Numbered from the stretch's first letter, positions 25,701 to 35,474 are shown. The stretch is 64,000 nt of DNA from Actinernus sp. WN-2022 (GCA_030867875.1 JAOWCC010000936.1:74309032-74373031); one strand, 5' to 3'. Numbers and translations: made by a program. Notes: generated by a model not told the origin, from the letters alone.

Positions 25701-27537
25701 GCAACAAAATCTTTGTGAATCTCTCTACTAAGATAGTTTAACAAACTGTCTCTCAGACTGCAGTTTGTGGAACTATGAACTTTTGACCGCAGAAAAATCA
25801 AACAATTTATTTTTTTGAATATATATAAAACTATTCTTACATGCACGTTGCAGAGGCTTAGACTTTAAGAGGAAATAACCAGGTCCATGTTAAATTTTAT
25901 TAAATCCACAAACTGGTTGAACGAGTCCGGTTGAACGTGTGTATGAGAGGTTTCGTATGAGACCGTAAATCGCAAGGTTCCTGAGCTCACGGGAGAACGT
26001 GAAATGAACTTGCTAGCTTTCTCCTAACAAACTGTAAACACGAATTACTGAGTTTGTTGTTCAACGAATATTACTGGTGATAGATGTATTGCACGGGAAA
26101 CAGCTAGTTTGATGTCATTAGCAATGTTGAGTGATGGGCAAACACTGAAACAGTGCTGCTAACTCACCTTCGTATTATGTGGCGATCGACACTTCATGAA
26201 TATATTATATAGGATTTTAAATTTACAATGTTTATTTAAGAGCTTAGGAATTATTTTTTGTAATTTATATAGGGCTGATTATGAAGATTTTACACTGATA
26301 TTCTAAATGTTCATGGAAGACAACGACCAACGTTGACTTTTACAGCCGCTCTCAAAGACAGGAAAACTGCGCTCGTTTCGTGACCACAATCGGAGCAACC
26401 ACAGTCCAGTACAGCAAATCGATCGATCGAGTCAAACATTTTACGTTGCCTAAAATTCAACTTGCCACAGAATATGCAATAAGTGAGAGCTCTGTGTTAA
26501 TTTTGAAGGATTAGGCGAGAGCTGGGGTGTTGGGAAATATACCACACATATTACTATGACACACTGTCATTTTATTTATTTTCACAAACCGTTTCACGTC
26601 GAACTGGATTTGTATCAGTATAGCGATAATGAACTACAAAGAAATAAAACAGATTAAACAAAGAAAAAAAGTGCCTATGATAAGGATCACAAAGGAAACA
26701 CTGGTTAATACCTCTCTAACCAGTGAAATTATCTTGATTTGTGATATTTTCAAGAGATGAACTGGTAGTGTTTTTAAACTGCACGTAAACATAAAAGACA
26801 TTCAAAACATTCCCAACTTCGTTTCGAGTGTTTCTTTTTACCATACCAATCGATTCAATTTTCATTAGGTTGACCACGGGAACTTGGTTTTCAAAAGCAT
26901 AAAAAGAAAACCAATGGCTTTTTTCAGATATTTCACCGTCCTCTAACTCGCAAGCCATATAAACACTTTCCAGTTCAAATCTTCCTCATACATGACCGCA
27001 CCTTTGGCTTTGCTTTAGACTTTTACGGTAGTAGTTAGCATTATACATCCCCAGGCCTCCCACCACAAATTGTATTAGCAATAAATGTATAAATGCAGGA
27101 TACTTACAAATAGGATCTTCGTTGAATCTCGCATTCAAATCCTGCAATTCTTGGTGCAGATCTTGAAGTTTTACACTCGACTCCTTCAAAATTGCATTGC
27201 ACTGAGTCAGAGATTTCTTATCTGTCGCAACTTTTTTTAAATTCTCGGCCCCTTCTTTGATCTTCAGTTGCTTTCTAATTTCAGCTTTAATTATTTCCTT
27301 AGAGTGGTCCAAGTCCATTTTTATGAGACTCTCCGAGCCACTTCTCTGCATTACTTTCCTGTAGTCCTCAGGCCTGCTTACTCTTCGGGAGAAGCGGGAA
27401 CCATCGTACTATAAGTATAAAATGACAAGAACAAAATTAGAGAACTCGAACTGTCTTCCAACATAGAACTTAATAGAAAACCACAACAGAGGCCTCAAAC
27501 TCCAAAAACTCACCATAACGACCCCGGGTTCGTGCAT
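8192..27537 (-). CDS. PKN: Protein kinase N (PKN), N-terminal 481 codons; 3' part outside the visible exons
   Basis: Seven coding exons, with all phases consistent: 27537-27514, 27408-27108, 23199-22724, 14770-14552, 13972-13804, 9499-9390, 8335-8192. PKN is a Ser/Thr kinase activated by Rho GTPases. Residues ~40-105, ~134-205 and ~225-300 are three HR1 (REM-1) coiled-coil repeats ([45 protein letters not shown]). From ~335 the C2-like domain runs through [16 protein letters not shown] and [10 protein letters not shown] to YPQGLLFAE. These match human PKN2 closely and in order. The last exon ends at a donor (GAG|GTAGGATT), so the linker and AGC kinase domain must follow, but no kinase motif is seen at 1-8191. 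The start is the only in-frame ATG in exon 1 after an upstream stop; the N-terminus is short and less certain. The gene is head-to-head with HMCES. Confidence 0.93.
8336..9389. other. PKN intron
   Basis: AT-rich intron sequence. 8860-9060 carries a repeat-like block with several CTATTCACCTCCA words. No exon is supported on either strand. Confidence 0.5.
10143..10450 (-). pseudogene. Decayed fragment of a small basic, coiled-coil-like ORF
   Basis: One frame begins near 10449 ([20 protein letters not shown]) and continues with charged residues. The adjacent frame from 10352 carries [18 protein letters not shown]. Joined by one frameshift they would make a single highly charged K/R/E/Q-rich segment. 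It lies in a PKN intron on the same strand. I infer a transposon-derived or retro-inserted remnant; the family is not recognised. It could also be non-coding. Confidence 0.3.
10700..10727. repeat. (CT)n microsatellite
   Basis: About 13 consecutive CT units starting near 10700, in a PKN intron. Confidence 0.9.
11055..11156 (+). CDS. Possible first coding exon of an unrecognised gene nested in a PKN intron
   Basis: ATG at 11055 (AATAATGGCT) opens a 34-codon frame beginning [20 protein letters not shown] and ending IAVVLE, then meets a strong donor (TTGGA|GTGAGTAC). The peptide is amphipathic and rich in Lys/Glu/Leu, unlike translated intron noise. It is antisense to PKN and about 2.2 kb from the nearest PKN exon. 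I could not find a following exon in the plus strand and do not recognise the peptide. It may instead be a chance frame or a retro-fragment. Confidence 0.3.
12633..12853. mobile_element. MITE with TIR CAGTGGTGTCTACGAAT, TA target duplication (copy 1)
   Basis: The left end CAGTGGTGTCTACGAATGGC and the reverse complement of the right end (CAGTAGCATCCATGAATAGC) match over ~60 bp. Both ends are flanked by TA, as for Tc1/mariner-type elements. A second copy of the family is at 37658-37842. No coding capacity. Confidence 0.8.
13190..13560 (+). repeat. Dispersed repeat, copy 1 (second copy at 32430)
   Basis: Shares GGTTCATTGCCCAGGCTG, GGGTCAGTGCTCAAGAG and a tail TATTTAACCATGTCTAAATT with 32430-32730 in the same order and orientation. 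It contains a partly decayed X-box-like sequence (GGTTGCCAGGCAACAGG). Confidence 0.65.
15163..15181. repeat. Poly(G) run
   Basis: About 19 consecutive G residues inside a PKN intron; a possible quadruplex-forming tract and a likely site of sequencing error. A second, interrupted G-run is at 46443-46467. Confidence 0.9.
15955..16700 (-). mobile_element. 5'-truncated LINE, reverse-transcriptase C-terminal region, minus strand
   Basis: Minus-strand frames give [20 protein letters not shown] and [20 protein letters not shown], the typical C-terminal end of CR1/L2-like non-LTR retrotransposon polymerases. The two halves are separated by a frameshift or stop near 16495. The element ends at a (TAATAA)n tract at 15955-15972, the usual LINE 3' end. 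It is dead and lies in a PKN intron. Confidence 0.75.
16731..16755. repeat. (ACT)n microsatellite
   Basis: About eight ACT units between two LINE fragments of opposite orientation. Confidence 0.85.
16770..18850 (+). mobile_element. LINE 3' fragment, plus strand, split by a TTAA-flanked DNA element
   Basis: The frame reads [14 protein letters not shown]...[18 protein letters not shown], the conserved end of LINE polymerases. After a frameshift it continues LPVDVKNSI. The LINE 3' sequence stops at 17298 and resumes at 18824 with AAATAAAGAATATTATTATT, its microsatellite tail. A 1517-bp element lies in between (separate entry). Confidence 0.7.
17303..18819. mobile_element. TTAA-flanked non-autonomous DNA element inserted in a LINE
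   Basis: Left end GGTTACCGGATACCTTCA and right end TGAAGGTATCCAGTAACC are near-perfect inverted repeats. Both are flanked by TTAA (17299-17302 and 18820-18823), the target duplication of piggyBac- and Kolobok-type transposases. No transposase frame is visible. It interrupts the 3' end of the LINE fragment, so it is younger than that insertion. A relative with a similar end (GGTTACCGTAGACCTTCG) lies at 51811-53145. Confidence 0.85.
18966..19229 (+). mobile_element. tRNA-derived SINE
   Basis: A box A (TTAGCTCAGTGG, 18979-18990) and a box B (GGTTCAAACCC, 19023-19033) have tRNA-like spacing, followed by GCTGCACCA. The acceptor arms do not pair well, so this is not a functional tRNA. It is followed by ~180 bp of non-tRNA body and an A/T-rich (ATAATTATTATTA) tail, as expected for a SINE. 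Confidence 0.7.
19225..20620. repeat. Diverged tandem duplication in a PKN intron
   Basis: 19225-19930 and about 20095-20620 share many words in the same order: ACCCAATAGGTAGT / ACCTAATAGGTAGT, AACACTGCTGTTCTCC / AAACTGCTGTTCTCC, GGAGAGATCTTGCTCTTTG, CATATTTTGTGGGTT. The second copy is shorter through small deletions. Confidence 0.75.
21380..21512. repeat. Local duplication with internal hairpins
   Basis: CAATATGGAATTTCACCTA occurs twice about 70 bp apart. Each copy is followed by a short inverted repeat (ACCTGTACCTGGATTCAGGT; GCTGCACCTGGGTTCATC). Confidence 0.6.
22415..22583 (+). repeat. Dispersed repeat with GGGTAAGCCAATACTGTGGC core (copy 1)
   Basis: Shares TGTACTGCTCATTCTAAAG and GGGTAAGCCAATACTGTGGC with 60405-60556 (plus) and with the reverse complement of 51421-51575. 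Three copies in this window. Confidence 0.7.
23200..27107. other. Large PKN intron
   Basis: 3.9 kb of AT-rich sequence between HR1 exons. I see several TACATGTA octamers and no supported exon, LINE or clear inverted-repeat element. The small ORFs here look accidental. Confidence 0.5.
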
Positions 27538-28401
27538 GCTACTCTGAATGCATTGAATGATAGCTCGGAAATCCGAAACAGTCGCCTGTGATATTGCTAA
27601 ATCCAACCATGACCGTTCATCTCGTCACAAACATGTCGCTCAGGTCGGCAGAAATATGCCAAAGTAAACAAGCTTGGTTCTACCTGGTGACTGTTTTCTA
27701 CCCGTGGAAAGTTTCGCGGCGCTATTATCTGATGCTTAAAGAAGCTTTAGGTTCTTTCTCAGAGGTCGGAGCCTCGAAAAAAGGGATGAAAGCTGGAGTT
27801 AAAGTTAGAAAACACCGCTAGAATTTTCACAGAAGCCGAGCTTTTGAGGGTAACAACCGAAGAAGGCACCGGTGCGCGGGTAATGCTGGGAAAGTCACGT
27901 GACGTTGACGTTCACATCATATCACCAGCGTTACCAATGAGCTTTTCCTTTTTCTAAAAAGGTTTCTTTTTAAAAGACCCTTCAAACTGAATGATCTGCT
28001 TTTACATACGATCTTAACTAAGCTCCAAAGGAATTCCCACACATTTCCTGTCAAATTGTATGAGTCATTTATATTATTAAAACCGTCACGCAACTCGAAT
28101 ACCAGTCACGCACCTATGCGTAAAAGCGCGCCAACCATTATTCAAAACTTTCATGATCCAGCCAAGTTGCAGAATTTCTTCTCCAAACAAGTTTAGACAT
28201 TGCTTATTTATGCCTTACGGGGATTCTGTGACATGTACTTGAACTCCCTGCCAAGCAATTGATATAGGATACTGTGGGTTTGTGGCCGGCCGGCCGTTAA
28301 GTTGAGATCAAAATTTGACGTCATTGCATTGATCATGGCGCGTAACCGATATCGGGGCATGTGCACGTGACGAATCTACAGCTCAGCGTTTTTGGGTCAA
28401 A
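27538..28401. promoter_or_regulatory. Head-to-head intergenic region, PKN / HMCES
   Basis: 0.86 kb between the two start codons, transcribed outward. Sequence shows CACGTGAC near 27896, GGCCGGCCGGCC near 28286, TGACGTCA (CRE-like) near 28317 and CACGTGAC near 28363. No TATA box is placed convincingly. A shared promoter is inferred from arrangement only. Confidence 0.45.
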
Positions 28402-31400
28402 ATGTGTGGGAGAACTGCATGGTGAGTAGAGTACGGTAGAGTTTAACTTAACCCTTATGCAAGCTACCCGCCACTGCATGACTTATTCTTGTTGAACTTC
28501 CGCATTTTTGTAAAGAATTCGTCTGTATTCGCATGCTACGATGTATGTATGTATGTAGTTCTTGATTTGCAGCACCCTCGATCCCGACCAATTTCCGAAG
28601 GCTTGCCGTTTCAAAGACGAAAATGGCAAAGTGCAAAGCCCTCAGTGGAGACAGGTTTCGGGTGGGCAGTATTTCCCTTCCTATAACGTTGCTCCACAGT
28701 CTCACACGTAAGTTTAATAGCGGCATGTAAATTAATTGTAATGTTATCTGATTTGGCGATCTGTCGCGAGTAAATTCCGCTTTGCTGTCAGTACGAATGA
28801 TCATAGCTATTTAATATTAAGGTTTTTTCTTGATTCAGGTCAACTTTAGGTCATATATGTTTTTACAAAACAACCCACATAATTTTAGAGACGTCATCAT
28901 GACGTCATTCGACAAAATATATTGTGTTGATGGATTTATGCACTTATCAGCGGCCATCCCGAACCCTAATGGCATCTATCCCGAAGGGCAACCTGGGGAA
29001 CCCCCGGGCATTTGTACAATGATGTCAACCAATCCCCCATTAGCTATCCCCCATACCCAAGGACAGGGATTTTTTCACAAAAAGCTACCAATAATCCCTA
29101 CCCATGGGGCACTTTAGAGTACTACTTCATTCAGCAGTAGCTTTAATTACCTACTTTTACACATAAACATAAAAACATAAAATTGTGCAAAATTTAAGCA
29201 AAATAAACCAACTTTTCCATATTCCAACTCAGACTACACTTCAGGAGCACAATGTTCCATGTGCTCTGAAAGAAGAAACCGCTGACCAATTCCTTGCAAA
29301 TCCTGCAGGTCAGTACCCACAGGTATCCTCAAGGAAAGTGCAAAAAGCATCCAGTCCCTGGATAAAAATCGGCTACAAAAGTGAACGAATCCCCTGGGAT
29401 GCCCGTGTATGTCCCTAGGGTCACCCCCCAGGATGGCATTTTATCTGAAGATAAAGTAATGTTGAGTTGTTTTTTTGTTACTATTTTTAGGCCAGTCCTA
29501 ATATCTAGCAAACATGTACCATTGGCTGAACTTCCCAAGTCATTGGAGACCCCAGAAAGAATCCTGCAGACTATGAAATGGGGTCTGATTCCTTCCTGGT
29601 TCAAAGGGGAGCCCAGTGAGTTTGAGTACAAAATGAATAATGCACGCAGTGATACGCTTATGGATAAGGCTTCCTACAGAACACCTGTCATGCAAGGGAA
29701 GAAGTGTGTTGTGCTGGCTGAAGGGTAAGGTGTAAAATCAAACAACATATATACCGGTAGTTGCACTGGAAAAAGCAGTTGCATGGTAAATTGCAACAGT
29801 TATGCTAGTCTTTCTAGAGATGCACATCTGAAGTAATGATTTGTTTTACGTTGAGATACAGGGAGCTGTTTATGCTGGGTCTGCAAAGCCAGTGGCTTAA
29901 TTACCTTTTTTAAGTATTGGACGAATTCCAGGGTTGATTTGGAATTGAAATTTAGGTGAACACTATTAAAGGACCTTGTAAAAGTGATTAATAATTCATA
30001 AGGAACTTGCCAATCGACACCACATTATATATGGCTAGCTTGCCTGCAGCTTGGATCGTTATTTATATGCTCATATAACATGGCTACTCATTTCATAAAT
30101 ATCACTTAAACTCAGTCAATAAACAGGAAAAAGTAACATTAAAAAACTTAAGAGAACTTATAATTTGATAAATATTAAATGTTATTAACTTCTAGGTATT
30201 ATGAATGGAAAACCTCAAAAGAGGGCAAGAAACAGCCATACTATATTTACTTCAAAACAGAAGATGCGAAGTCAGAACTAGGTGATGTAAAGCAGCCCGA
30301 ATACAAAAGTCAACGTCTGTTAACCATGGCTGGACTCTTTGACTGCTGGAAAGCAAAGGTACTGGTATCAAGGACTTGATCAGTAATGTTTGCTGTCAAA
30401 TTGGGCATGGTTGTTCGAAGCAAGAGTATTAATCCCAGGTTGAGAATCTTGCAAGATCTTGGTAAGATTTTATCTTGGCAAGATCTTGGTAAGATCTTGC
30501 CAATATCTTGCAAGATTCTCAACCTGGGTAACTAGCATAAATATGTAATTGTAATCTGTACAGTTTAACCTTGGGTTAGTAATTTAACCCCAGTGTTAAG
30601 TGCGAATTACCATTGCTTCAAATTATAAACCAGGCCCAGAATAACAATGGTTTTATTATTATTATTAATAATATTATTTTAATTTTTTTTAACATTTTTT
30701 TTGTCTTCTGTAAATAATACCATTTTTATTTTTGTATTACCAGGGCACATCTGATGCTAGTAGTGATAAAGTCTTGTATACCTACACCATCATCACTGTT
30801 GATGCATCTCCATCAGTAAATTGGATCCATCACAGGATGCCAGTAAGTAATAGAAGTGGTTTAGGAGAATTACAAAATGGAATGATAGATAAATATTAAT
30901 CAGAAATCAGAATGATAAAGATTATGATTCATAATCATTTTTTATTATGATTATATTTGGAATTGATCATAGTATATATATTGTGGACACTCTTTAATTT
31001 TAGGCAGTCCTGGATGGAGACGATGCCATCAGACAGTGGCTTGAGTTTGAGGATGTTCCTTATACAAAAGTAAGTTGAGAAAATAACTATTATTTATATA
31101 ATTATAATTTTGTGTTTCATGACAGCTACATTGTATGTAGACGTTAACCAAGCCTGTTAGATGAATTTCTATACAAGAGAAGGCATGAGTGATTTTACAG
31201 ACAAAAACAAGTTTGAAATGAACAATTTTATTGCACTTAAATTTTCTTGACTGAACAGGATAAATCAGAGAATTAATGCAATAATATAATAATAATAATA
31301 GTATTGATGCAGCATAATTACATGAAAAAAGAAAGGAATAGAAACAAGAATGAAAAGACTTACGGGGAAAGCCTACTTTATGATCCAGCCGACATGTGTC

Positions 31401-33963
31401 GGGCTACTAACGGCCGACTGTCAGACAATAGTTTAGAGGTGTTGGTTTGAACAATCAGTTGGGCGACAGTTGGCGAAGTGTCAGCTAAGTGTTGGTGAAC
31501 CATCAGCTAAAATAATTTTATGTTTCTTCTATAACTGTCTACGTTTTGAAACATCCATGCTACGTCTGCACTTAGATGCATAGCATGGATGTTGCATTTA
31601 ACATAGTCGGTTCTAGAAGAAATGTCAACACTAATCTATGAAGATGAATGGGAAAAAAATTGGTTGCAAGTCTTATTGAAGTGTGTCGGTTGGTTGTTGG
31701 TAAAGTGTTGCTGCCAGACAGTTGCTCGACATGTATTGGTTGATTCATAAAGCACTTTTTCCCCGACTTTCAGTGTGGGAACACTATATCATACCCAGTA
31801 GCTCTACATTTGTACCTCGACTCATATGCACCCCTAAGCCTGAACAAGAAAACAATTTACATTGCTGGCTTTTTTATAGGCCCTCAACCTCATAAATTCA
31901 GTAAATTGTTTGGCCTGCCATCCTGTGTCATCACTTGTAAATAACAGCAGGAACAAGTCACCTGATTGCATCAAGCCAATTGATCTGTAAGTTATCACAC
32001 TAACAAGAATTTTGTTCAAATTTTATACTGTACCTATAAATTGTCAGACTGGGTAGGGTTAGATCAATAGGACAATAATTTAGTAGGACAGTAAGGACAG
32101 TAATTCAGAGCTTTTCACGAAAACCTCAAACTGAAGGAAACAGAAAGCTATCAGACCAGTATCAATGTGAAAAATCTATCAGATGTTTTTGCAAAATGAT
32201 TGGTCATAGTCCGCTGTCCTGCAACAATCTGTATCTCTGCAGTAATTTTATCCAGTAATAACCACTCTTATATACATTTTATTCCCTTCATTTAATTTCG
32301 TGGGAAACTTTAAATGGTCAAGTGACACAGTTAAGTTACTGGAACATTCTCACCAGAGAAATTAAATAAACCAGCTAGTTTAAACTAAGGAATAAGCTCA
32401 ATGATCCCAACTGATGAGAAAAACAGTGTTGCAGGTTCAGTGCCCAGAGCCGAATGCAGGGTCAGTGCTTATGAGCTTGGTTACCAGGTTACCATGGCAA
32501 CCAATCAGCACTGAGTGGACATGAAGATAAGGGGAACAGGGAAAATTGCAATGAGGAGCAACTGACAAGTGAATATAATTTTATACCAAAACAACATGCA
32601 ACAGCAATAAACTAAAATTAGTCCCAGATGATCATGAGACGCTGACCCAGGGCTGTGCAAACACCACTACAGGGCACTCAGTGTACACTGGATATTTAAC
32701 CATGCCAAAATTGCAATTAAAGTTCAGTATAATTACATGCCAAGAGCTAGCATTACTCATTCAACAAGCTGTTATATTAGGTGGTGATCATCAAGTAGAA
32801 TATTGACTTCTGCAATTCCTGTTTTCTCCTTTCATTATTTGTTTTTTAAATGACATTTTGAAGGGACATTGAAATGCAGTTAATTGTTTCATAGGACAGT
32901 GTGAACATTCTTTGATTTAGTTTTTGTTCTGGTTGTACATGTAGGTCTAAACCATTTGACAACAAACAGCCTGCTAAAGGGGCAATTACATCCTGGTTCA
33001 TCAAGTCACCAAAAAAAGAAGATAAAACTGCAGAACAGCTACAAAGTCCTCCAAAGAAAAGGCAGCTAGAGTAAGCTAGACTGGACTTTTACAAGTGTAC
33101 TCCAGCTTATGCACAAATTCTTTCGATCCCATACGTCATATTTCTTCACACTCTCCCCTCTCCAAATTCTAAAGGATTAAGACTAACATATTTCTTGACA
33201 GAGTTAATAGGTAGAGATCCAATCAAAGACCCTCTAATTCTCCTAAATGCCCCCAACTCAGACTAGAGTTTTTACCTTCAATATTTTATAAAACCTATTA
33301 TAATTTTGAGGAGTTCTGAGAAGAAAAGTTTTTTTGGGGATCAATTCTTAATTTTCTATGCTTATTCAAAGTCTCAAAAAATGGTGCACAAACTTGCCAT
33401 ACTTGTCCATACACCGACAATCAATCCAGCAAATGATCGGTACATCAACCCAGAACTCAGTTGCAAGCATTTAGTTCTCAAAGTTCAACTGTGGTGTATT
33501 TTGAAGTGAGCACTATTGAACATTCTAACAGTTCTTGGCCACTTTCTACAAACTTGTAAACATGCATTTCTTCCAAGTTTCGAACAGCTGAGTTCCTGGT
33601 TGATGTCACTCGACCCAGGCTCCTGTATTTATGAATGCAGTCGTGGAGATCAATATTGTAAGACCTCAAATCGAAATTAAACATCAGGATTTTTTAGCAA
33701 AACAACTTTTTCTGCTGAATTCACTGTAGGATACCTAATAGACTTAAAAAAACTTTAAACTCAAATGGGGTTCTGCATGGGCAGTTTAACTTGATTTTGT
33801 ATGTGTTGTATGTTCTGGTTGTAGGGCTAAAGCAATGGTTAGCAAACAATTGCAACCTGCTAAGGGAAAAATTACATCATGGTTCATCAAGTCACCCAAG
33901 AAAGAAGAGAAAACTGCAGAAGAAGTACACAGTCCTTCTCCAAAGAAAATAAAGATAGAGTAA
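28402..33963 (+). CDS. HMCES: HMCES, SRAP-domain abasic-site shield protein
   Basis: Nine coding exons: 28402-28421, 28573-28707, 29491-29724, 30196-30358, 30744-30842, 31004-31069, 31880-31986, 32945-33070, 33825-33963. The spliced product is 362 aa, or 317 aa if exon 8 is read through to its own stop at 33074. SRAP proteins crosslink covalently through Cys2 to abasic sites in single-stranded DNA at forks. The protein starts MCGRTA, giving the N-terminal Cys after Met removal. The SRAP core carries MKWGLIPSWFK, the Asn of MNNARSDT, the Glu of GYYEW, LLTMAGLFDCW, TIITVD and the His of IHHRMP, equivalent to the E. coli YedK active site. All intron phases agree. The C-terminus carries two copies of a basic segment with a PCNA-box-like KGxITSWF, parallel to the PCNA-binding tail of human HMCES. 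It converges on CFAP77. Confidence 0.95.
30434..30528. repeat. Near-perfect 95-bp hairpin in HMCES intron 4
   Basis: CCCAGGTTGAGAATCTTGCA at the left is matched by its reverse complement at the right end. The loop region is itself made of AAGATCTTGG repeats that can pair. It is probably the fused ends of a tiny MITE. Confidence 0.85.
31361..31770. mobile_element. Inverted-repeat element in HMCES intron 6
   Basis: CGGGGAAAGCCTACTTTATG ... CCGACATGT at the left is mirrored imperfectly by ACATGT ... CATAAAGCACTTTTTCCCCG at the right. A smaller inner hairpin (ACATCCATGCTA / TAGCATGGATGT) lies near 31550. No coding potential. Confidence 0.65.
32430..32730 (+). repeat. Dispersed repeat, copy 2, with a consensus X-box-like motif
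   Basis: Homologous to 13190-13560. This copy holds GTTACCATGGCAAC (32488-32501), an exact match to the RFX X-box form GTTRCCATGGYAAC, in HMCES intron 7. Confidence 0.65.
32945..33074 (+). other. HMCES: HMCES exon 8, first copy of the duplicated terminal exon
   Basis: Encodes SKPFDNKQPAKGAITSWFIK... to KKRQLE. The last bases are CTA GAG TAA GC: read through, TAA at 33072-33074 is a stop; spliced at GA|GTAAGC (after 33070), the stop is removed and the frame continues into exon 9. Confidence 0.85.
33825..33963 (+). other. HMCES: HMCES exon 9, second copy of the duplicated terminal exon
   Basis: Encodes AKAMVSKQLQPAKGKITSWF... to KKIKIE-stop. It is closely similar to exon 8, and the flanking intron end (TGTTCTGGTTGTA before the acceptor) is duplicated as well. 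It again ends ATAGAGTAAGG, a stop overlapping a potential donor. Confidence 0.85.
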
Positions 33964-34568
33964 GGGTGAATTTAACTGTGTATATTTGCATACTTCCCAT
34001 AAACTTTTTTGGTGAAGTACTAGTTTTCAAAAACAAAACAATGGCAGCCAATTTGTCAAACTCTTGCATCGGTCGTACCAGTTTAAGATCGATCAACTAG
34101 TATGTTTCTACTAAAACAATTAGACTAGGCGACTCGGAGCAATGCTCCCTGTCAACTATCAGCCAAAGAAGCTGATACCGAGTAGTCTAACCTTGTTAAT
34201 TAGAGCTATACTATACATAGTAATTAAGTTACTAAATACTTAGGAGTTTGGGGATATTGTAATTATTTAAAAAACTATAATAATGCAATCATGAAAGTAA
34301 GTCAACATTGAGCTAGATGGCCATACAAAACATTAAAAATTGAGGCGGCAATAACTTGCAATGTACATGTAGTCCCATTTTGAACTATCCAAATCAAACT
34401 ACCGATAATAACAACTTAGCACTTAGATGTATAGTCTGTGACATTATAGTCTTTAAAATGCGTATGACATAACAATTTTTGTAATTTTAATTAAGATCTC
34501 AGTTGAAAATCCAAGTGAAATGAATGGGGATGGTACTTTCTGTTTGTCAATATCTCATCTCATTCCAG

Positions 34569-35280
34569 AGATTCAGGTTTTCCAAATATGCAAATTAGAT
34601 GACATATGAAATGTAGTTGTGCAGAGCAGGTGCCAATAGATATTAAATTGAAGAATATCTCTGTAATTAGTGGGTAAAAACAATTGAAGCTTTGCATGTG
34701 TATATCATAATTTGTAAACCATGATGTTGCCATGGAAACACTCTTGGCTTCAGGCTCCTTTGACCTTGAACATAAAATTGCAATTTGTCAATAAAAAAAT
34801 AAAAAAAATTTAAAGCCACTCACACATGATGACTACATTGTTCCAAAACTTCTGATGTGCCTATATACATACAACAGTAAAATAGTGTTTGGCCAAGAAG
34901 AAAATTAATCACAAAATTTATTTTTCTCATTCAAGGAGTCTGGGGCCAAGAGTGTTTCCATGGCAACATTATGGTTTGATGTGTTTTTCTTATTACTCTA
35001 CATGTACATGTGCAAAGTTTCAATTGTTTTTACCGACTATGTTGTAATAGACCAGTTTATGGTTCATACACAGTTTTTCAAGTCTTTTGTTTCAACTGGC
35101 GGGCCACCATTGTCTAACGTCTGCCTGTCCGCCAAATAAACAAAGGATTTGTACAACTGTGCATGAACCGTAAACTGGTCTATTGCAGAGATATTCTTCT
35201 TTTTATTGATTGGTCTCCTGCAGCTGTGCACAACTAATGACATCATAGATCATCTAATTTGCATATTTGAAAGACCTGAA
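34569..35280. mobile_element. Foldback element with long arms, HMCES-CFAP77 intergenic
   Basis: The left arm (34569-34760: TTCCAAATATGCAAATTAGA, CAATTGAAGCTTTGCATG, GTTGCCATGGAAAC) is mirrored in the right arm (34936-35280). The right arm is interrupted at 35046-35184 by a separate small MITE. Both arms carry an X-box-like palindrome (34726-34739, 34954-34967). Confidence 0.75.
35046..35184. mobile_element. 139-bp MITE inserted in the foldback arm
   Basis: AATAGACCAGTTTATGGTTC at the left and its near-perfect reverse complement GAACCGTAAACTGGTCTATT at the right. Confidence 0.85.
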
Positions 35281-35305
35281 TATCTATGGAACGAGATGAG
35301 GTTTT

Positions 35306-35474
35306 AATAGGCCATTTTGACGATGTTGCGCACGCATTGAAAACAAAAGCATGTGGCCTGCCAAAAACTAGAATGTGGCCCGCCAAAACTCAATGTTGCA
35401 TGACAATCTTTTGTTTTCTTGATTGCATGTATATTGTTCACAATGCGCGCGCAACATCGTCAAAATGGCCTATT
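35306..35474. mobile_element. MITE with perfect 26-bp TIRs
   Basis: AATAGGCCATTTTGACGATG... at 35306 is matched exactly by ...CATCGTCAAAATGGCCTATT ending at 35474. The interior includes two copies of GTGGCC(T/C)GCCAAAAC. Confidence 0.9.
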
